Shown in pieces: positions 26,631-31,977 of a DNA stretch of 31,977 bases. The stretch comes from Chara braunii (taxonomy: Eukaryota; Streptophyta; Charophyceae; Charales; Characeae): positions 163,393 to 195,369 of the forward strand of contig BFEA01000570.1 in the NCBI GenBank assembly GCA_003427395.1, written 5' to 3'. A model generated the notes under the pieces. It worked only from the letters and a program-made list of their open reading frames with translations, did not search any database and was not told the DNA's origin. The number at the start of each line of letters is the position of its first letter. Position 1 is the stretch's first letter. The translations under genes were made by a program, and so were the position numbers.

Positions 26631-27657
26631 TTAATTGGCGAGCTCGTCAAGGAAATCGTCCAGTGAGACAGAACAAAGAACAATGTCAGAGTGCTCTGGA
26701 CTTTGAGTTGAGGAAGAGTCATCCTCTCCCTTAAGAGTCGAGGGGTTAAAAAGGGTTATCGGCGCCTTACCTTTGTCTAAACCCTTCGATTCAGTAGGAG
26801 TAGATGTTACTCCTGTTGGCTGCTCGTTTTTGGATCTCGAACCAAGGGACACCAGACTATCACCCTTGAGGCATTGACGATTATCTATCTTGGACTGTCA
26901 CTCCTCACGTATCATTATCACCTTCTTCCATGGTTTCTCGTACGCGATGCCAAAATGTTCAGAAAACGAGCATTGTCTCCTCTTCTTCTTCTATCGACTT
27001 GGGTCTCCCTTGTTAGCCACTACGACAGCGACGTCACCCTTCCCAAGCGCGTTGCCGCCATTACCTCCTCTTTTCTCGGATTCGTCGAGGGGTAACTTCT
27101 CAGCGGTCTCATCGTCAAAGACGACCAGCTGACGTTTTTGTCGCTAAAGGACCTGCTTGCCGTACCCACCAACCGGTCCAGACTTTACTACTGAAGCATA
27201 TGTGTCTTTTTACTTGAGCAGTTATCTACTCTCGTTGGAGAGCGAGATCGCGAAATTGCTTATAGTAGTTTTCAGACTTTGCCTCTTCCATGAGCTGTCC
27301 ACGAATGGGCTCGAGCAAAACACGTAACTAAATACACGGAACCTGGTTGTCCCGCAAGTTCAATCTAGCCAGCTGCAAGAGACAGTTCACTTCACATGAC
27401 AAAGCATTCACAAACGTCCAACATTTTTTACCTATGGTGGTGAGTTCATCAAATGCCTTATCGAGCGTCATTTTATCAATAAATTTCTCCTTTATTTTCT
27501 GGAGAAATTGTTTGAGGTTTATGGTCTTAGCCCACTCACCAATGTCCTCGAAGCCAGCAGCGTTAGCTTCGGACAGTACCCACTTCTTGACCACTCCTCC
27601 CAAACACGACGTAGAAAAGGTCACCCGACTTTCAGACTCAAAGGAGCGGTGCTGCAA
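26631..27657 (-). pseudogene. gypsy gag capsid and C-terminal region, broken
   Basis: The frame from 27657 to 27328 carries a Retrotrans_gag-type capsid segment (VTFSTSCLGGVVKKWVLSEA, W..FLQKIKEKFIDKMTLDKA, FDELTTIGKKCWTF). After frame changes an acidic linker follows (FDDETAEKLPLDESEKRGG around 27117-27060), then 26852-26631 (KNEQPTGVTSTPTESKGLDK, and an acidic end SDIVLCSVSLDDFLDEL). No intact zinc knuckle is seen. The original nucleic-acid binding part may be lost or decayed. Confidence 0.65.
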
Positions 27658-27779
27658 TATGTCTAAATTTCTAGAATCTACAATAATAAATTTTCTTCCA
27701 CCCGACTTTCAAACTCAAAAGGAGCAGTGCTGCAATATGTCTAAATTTCTACAATCTACAATAATAAAATTTTCTTCCT
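27623..27779. repeat. 78-bp tandem duplication within gag
   Basis: CCCGACTTTCAGACTCAAAG and CCCGACTTTCAAACTCAAAA begin two copies 78 bp apart, each continuing through GCTGCAATATGTCTAAATTT. Two single-A insertions in the second copy shift the frame. Confidence 0.85.
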
Positions 27780-28655
27780 TTTTTTTGTTGTAGGTAAATG
27801 ACAATTTCATTTTTACCTTTTCCTTCCTTTTGGGTTTCTCTACTACCTTGACCGATTCTTCATTTTCTGTAGGTTCCTCTTTCTTTTCTGTTGGTCCCTC
27901 AGAATCTTTCTTAGAGGTTCTGATTTTTTTCGGTGTTTCTTTTTGCATTGCATCCATCATGAGTTTTTGTTGGGTCTTTTTTTTTTTTATTTCCTCCCCT
28001 CTGGTCTCCTCCTCAATCCTTACCTTGTCTTCGCCTTTGAGAAATTTAGTCACTGTCTCGAGTGAGAAAATGTCTGCTTCTTCATAATGAAATCTCTGCC
28101 TCAGTTCATCCATCATTCTTTCGTCGTGTTCTTGTTCTTGTTCTTCTTGTTTTCTTCGAAATTTTTTTATCTTCCTTCTTTTTTTTTTCAATGTGTTTTC
28201 TAGTTGCCTAACATTTTCCTCAATAATCTCTACAGACAATTGTCTCTCCTTCTTTGGTCCATTTTTTACAGACTCTCGGCGACATAACAATCAAGGGCTA
28301 TTCGCCCTTGCTTAATAAGTTCCTCGATTCTCTTTCCGGTTTCCAGCATCTGAACGGTTGTCTGCGTGTCTTCCAGTTCACCTTCTACAACGCGCAGATT
28401 GAACTGTTCGTGCACCAACCGTTCAGCTTCTGGTCTGACACTGTGTATTTCGCCGAGTAATTGGCAAAGAATACCTAACAAGGTCTGCCTTCTCGCATCA
28501 ATCTGACCACGAGTTCTCAGATTCCCCCCTTCTGCATCAGCATAGACTGTGAGAGGGATAGAAAAGAAGAAGAGAGGTATATACCGCGTAAAAATGGAGG
28601 CATGCAAACATTTCCATAGATAGGTCATATTTCCCAGCGTGTGAATGTCGCACAA
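27715..28655 (-). pseudogene. gypsy gag N-terminal part, coiled coil
   Basis: Two frames overlap at 28290-28266. The upstream one (from 28655) has a hydrophobic stretch, then an Arg/Glu-rich segment (RTRGQIDARRQTLLGILCQL, EIHSVRPEAERLVHEQF). The downstream one is strongly charged with heptad-like spacing (VRQLENTLKKKRRKIKKFRR, QEEQEQEHDERMMDEL), followed by Lys/Glu repeats. Such coiled-coil extensions precede the capsid in some plant gypsy gags. One frameshift in the overlap would join them. Confidence 0.5.
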
Positions 28656-29767
28656 TAAAGAAATTCACAGACATAAATAAATTTCACGGCCACACGCAAT
28701 TTCATACAGCAAGAAATAATCAAAGGCAAATAAAAACAAACAGATTCTCAATTTATTTGTAATTCTAACTTTGTGTTTTGTTCTATGTGTGATGACGTCC
28801 TACAGAATGTGTACATGTACCGCAACCACGACCAGTGTGATTAGACAACAACACACAGGTGAGTATGCACAACAACCACAGAACAAAAACAAGTGAGTAG
28901 GTCACCCAACACAATCAACAACAATCAATTGCCAGCCTTCCTTCCTCTATGGCTGTACCATCTGCAAAGCCAATGCAACCAAACACAAGGGTCGGCATGT
29001 GACACTACAACAAATCGTGAAGCCGTACCATCTGCCAGCGCACAAAGGCAAGACCAATACCTCACCCACAACAGCGTGCCATACATGCCATGTATCACCT
29101 TTGGAATGCCAACACAGTAGCTCTACCAAGTCTGCCACCTCAGCGTCAATGACCTAAAAGGTCTACAAGGGGATGCCACGTCAGCAATGCACGGTCTGCA
29201 AACACATCCAACACTGGTATGCCACGCCAACTCAAAGTGTGGAGCGCTTCGTCAGCAAGTAATCGCGACACAGGTACGTGCCACGTAAGATGAAGCCTTG
29301 CCAATAGTAGGATGTTACATCAACACCCCTATGTCATGCCGCGTAGGCAGCGCGCCACGTCAACGGTCCCAATATTCACACTCTCTCTCTCTTTACCAGC
29401 GCCATGTCATCCTGTCGCCAACGATGCTCTCCCCAGTATCCCAATGACACGTCAGCAACAATGCACCACATAAGCAATACCGCCGTTTTCTTCTTCAGAG
29501 TGTTCAGGTCATCACCTTCAAAGGAGGCTGCACGTACATGCGGTACTCAATGTCTAGACGTGCGATATTAACCTCGAGCATTTATGAACGTGGTTCGTCC
29601 CTGCACGTGCGGCATCTCCCACTTACCTGGGTGCTACGTCAGCACCTAATAGCAGATCGTGATGAAGGAGGTATGCTCCGATAACAAATTGCAATGAACC
29701 CAGACTGGAAGATCATTGTCAAACATCAAAGTACAAGACAACTTGGATCTGGTCAATGTCTCTAGTA
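28656..29767. other. Probable retrotransposon leader with TGACGTGGC motifs
   Basis: No gene recognised. Between 29130 and 29660 the word GCCACGTCAGC or a one-to-two-base variant occurs about seven times (near 29134, 29174, 29219, 29280, 29350, 29449 and 29632). If the candidate LTR is right, this would be the untranslated leader before gag. Confidence 0.35.
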
Positions 29768-29999
29768 ATCATGAACATGATCTCTGATACAATGCTTCGT
29801 TACCAATAGACGAAGAGAGTGGAGGGGAAATAGACAAAGGAGAGGGTGGAAGAGATAATTAATGATCATGAAAAAAGTAGCCCGTCATTACCCACTCCTT
29901 CTCCGGGCTTCCCCTCACCTCCACACCATTAAGCCGTATCCAGTAACGAGCCTAGCCAGTCCTGATCACATAAGAGTGTCACGCGACACTATTCTCCCA
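29768..29999 (-). mobile_element. Candidate gypsy 5' LTR and primer binding site
   Basis: On the minus strand, TTGTATCAGAG (complement of 29782-29792) matches the plant initiator-Met PBS TGGTATCAGAG at 10 of 11 positions. It directly follows a CA-ending stretch. A TG...CA segment of 207 bp (29793-29999; starts TGGGAGAATAGTGTC on the minus strand) would be the LTR. It lies upstream of gag as required. No second LTR copy exists in the window to confirm it. Confidence 0.35.
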
Positions 30000-30135
30000 T
30001 GGAGACAATGAAGACAATCAGCGGCGCACAATGTCGACGTCGACCTCAGGTGAGTACCCCCATTCTTCAATCGTCCACATATCTTGATCTCCCTCCTTAT
30101 CGCAACCAGTCACCTCATGTAAACAGCATGGCCAA

Positions 30136-30245
30136 TGCCACCTCAGCAATGGAGATAGGTGGCATGCACCACATCAGCAATGAAGACAAGTGGCATACGC
30201 TACATCAGCAATGTAGACAGGTGGCATGCACCACATCAGCAATGG
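30136..30245. repeat. 31-bp tandem repeat (ACATCAGCAATG unit)
   Basis: About 3.5 units of ACATCAGCAATG, then AGACAGGTGGCATGCACC, with a few substitutions. Confidence 0.85.
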
Positions 30246-30835
30246 CTGGCGCTCAGTAATGGCAGCGCCAGCGTGTCGCCTTGGTCCCGCGTCGCCGTCC
30301 ACAGTGCCAGCGCACAGCCAGCGTCAAGCCAGCGTCAAGGCCCATAGCAAGACTGAATGTTAACTTCCTGGAGACCAAGCCTTATGTAGTGTTTAACGAT
30401 GCAGTCTGGCCTCAGGTCTCCTAACCACAGTCGTCCAGATTGATTCACAGCCGAGGGCCTGGATTGTGTACAGCAGACTTTCACTTGGTCCAGATACTGT
30501 CTTGGTGCGTGCATACAAACAAGTGTGTGCATCTGACCGGCAGCCTGGGCTGGGTCCACTTTGACTTACTATTGGGCGTCAGGCAGTTGACTTTGGTCAA
30601 CTGTCCCTCGCTCAGGCCCTGAATCTACTTAGGGTCTTTTTTCCCCTCCAGCCTGGATCTGAGTGTGGCCTGGCGAGGCCCTTAGACATTCCACGAGGCA
30701 TACTACATGGGTTATTGCATACTTCCCGATATCAGAAAATGAAACTTTTCCTTGAAGTCATCTCCCACTCGGATCCCATTCGTGGAGGGTGCTTGTATCA
30801 TTTGCCGGAGGGCGCTTGTATCACTTCTTCGAAAA
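30246..30835. other. Unassigned stretch
   Basis: No gene recognised. A short duplication of GGGTGCTTGTATCA / GGGCGCTTGTATCA lies near 30787-30825. Confidence 0.4.
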
Positions 30836-30893
30836 GGCCTCGGTTGGTACACCCGCAAATTGTTGATATACAGACCTCAGTTCAAATCGTAAA
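30836..30893 (+). mobile_element. tRNA-like SINE head
   Basis: A box GGCCTCGGTTGGTACACC, linker AATTGTTGATATACAGACCT, B box CAGTTCAAATCGT. Same family as 13228-13296 and 1784-1838, in the opposite orientation. Confidence 0.5.
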
Positions 30894-31977
30894 CGATTGA
30901 AATTAAATATTGTTGAATTGCCTGGGCCTCGTCAATTCGACTATAACATCGCAATCAAATTTGAGACCTAATGGCTTCGATCAACCACCGCCTCGACCCG
31001 CAGCATCTATGATCATGTAATGCAACTTCCTTCTAGCTATCTGCAACCATGAGGAAGCAATTTCAACATCTGACGCAGTGAGAAAACAACTCTAACCTGT
31101 GCTTTGCTTCCAACATCTGACGCAGTGATAAAACAACTCCAAGATCTGCCTGCACCTGTGTGCAGCTTCAACGTCTGCGGGTCTGTGGAAGGAACTTCAA
31201 AAGCTTTGTGGGACTTGGGGCATACTCAGACGAGGACTTTTTCACTTATTTTTCGACGTAATTGTACTCAGACCAGGACTTTTTCACTTGTGTTTTGACG
31301 TAATTGCAGCCAGGTACATCCACGTCTGGCTGTGGATGGGGTCAGATGCATTTACTATGGACTCAGTATGGAGCTAGTGTGAGTAGGGACTTAGCAGTTA
31401 AACATCTGAGGCAGTGACCAAACTAACTTCTAGATCCAAACTATAACTTCGAAATCGAAAAACTATAACTTCAAGATCCACCTGCGGCTTTGACCGCCTT
31501 CAACCCCTGATGAGGCCCGGTGGAAGCAACTTCAAGACTTGTGGGAACTTCGAGCAGCTCATATATATGTGCAAGGAACCAGCATGTGAGAACACAAAAC
31601 GTTTGAGAGATGCAAGAGCTGAGAGCTCATTGAAGACCAAAATACACGAGCAAACGGACTTGAATGAAAGAATGAATGACAAAGCCAGACCGCTTCTTGA
31701 TAAAGAAAGCCCTCTTCGCGCCTCCTCCCAATCAATACTCTTGACCAGAAACAGAAGGGATTAGCTTCGCCCTTATCTGCCTACCGCGATTGGTCATCAC
31801 CCCCCTAAGAAAAGGGTCGCGCTGGAACATAGTGTTCTGGACTGCCTGATGGTCGCCCAAAAGTGGAGATGGCGGGACACAGCGTGGCACCACCAGACAG
31901 CATCTCACTTACCCTGGGATGCAAGAACCTTCCTCCTTCTTTTTTTTTTTTTTTGTGTGTGTGTGTGTTGGGGGGGG
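30894..31977. other. Unassigned terminal region with dispersed short repeats
   Basis: AACATCTGACGCAGTGA followed by AAAACAACTC occurs near 31064 and 31110, with a diverged third copy near 31401. A 42-bp duplication (ACTCAGAC(G/C)AGGACTTTTT) spans 31224-31307. An open frame at 31510-31764 is not recognisable. The window ends in poly(T), (GT)n and a G run. Confidence 0.5.

Larger units (their letters stand above)
24436..28655 (-). mobile_element. Decayed Ty3/gypsy retrotransposon, internal region
   Basis: In minus-strand order there are gag-like frames (28655-26631), an aspartic protease (26576-26349), a reverse transcriptase (26012-25300), RNase H (25117-24817) and the RNase H-integrase linker (24816-24436). 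PR-RT-RNH in this order is Ty3/gypsy rather than copia. At least five frameshifts or stops break the polyprotein, a 78-bp duplication lies in gag, and no integrase or 3' LTR is found. The coding strand is opposite to TerC. It is a dead plant-type copy. Confidence 0.85.

Noticed and set aside
27830-28087. Plus-strand open frame rich in Ser/Phe
   Set aside because: It is the antisense shadow of the Lys/Glu-rich gag frame on the minus strand.
31510-31764. 84-codon open frame as a gene
   Set aside because: Charged composition but no recognised motif, splice context or neighbour; it may be chance.
31930-31977. Terminal poly(T)-(GT)n-poly(G) as a regulatory element
   Set aside because: It looks like simple sequence at the window edge, and the final G run could be a low-quality read end.

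Overview
The window looks like nuclear DNA of a repeat-rich streptophyte, most plausibly a charophyte-type alga. Four things support this. One real host gene, a plastid-type TerC family membrane protein, is split by GT..AG introns. Three plant-type TTTAGGG telomere units sit at 933-953. A decayed Ty3/gypsy polyprotein lies on the minus strand. AG/CT, AC, TTC, TA and homopolymer tracts are very abundant. A Chara-like source is my inference from the style of the gypsy gag; I could not test it. The window is not bacterial: there are no operons and almost every long open frame is a low-complexity translation.

Layout. 1-6,600: (AG)n, a 5'-truncated LINE end (191-793), SINE-like copies, tandem tRNA-like heads (2,948-3,566), a large (CT)n, two hairpin MITE copies and GC-rich word islands. 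6,617-12,107 (+): the last four exons of the TerC gene (6617-6695, 9899-9957, 10413-10470, 11938-12107). Their phases agree, and the introns are filled with a SINE, MITEs and microsatellites. The acceptor region of the last exon is tandemly duplicated. The upstream TerC exons, with the first half of the membrane domain, are not visible. 12,100-15,200: duplications, a bare poly(T) flanked by direct repeats, a SINE split by a MITE, a TGGACATTT minisatellite, and a 425-bp inverted-repeat element interrupted by a hAT-like element with an 8-bp target duplication. 15,200-18,480: mostly unrecognised, with diverged repeats and a proline-rich open frame. 18,480-20,600: a TA-rich zone with nested TIR elements and a tandem repeat that carries a hammerhead-ribozyme-like core on the minus strand. 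21,070-21,475: a 200-bp tandem repeat whose second copy contains a perfect 38-bp palindrome of two Tn5 mosaic ends. This is a mate-pair library adapter left in the assembly. 21,600-24,200: a palindromic tandem array, then three small elements flanked by TTAA. One of these has a matching empty site in a neighbouring tandem copy. 24,436-29,999 (minus): a decayed Ty3/gypsy element with gag, protease, RT, RNase H and a possible PBS and 5' LTR, without a recognisable integrase or 3' LTR. 30,000-31,977: short tandem repeats and unrecognised sequence ending in poly(T)-(GT)n-poly(G).

Apart from TerC there is no gene network here. The interest lies in the density of small non-autonomous elements with readable target sites, and in the ribozyme-like and splice-acceptor duplications.
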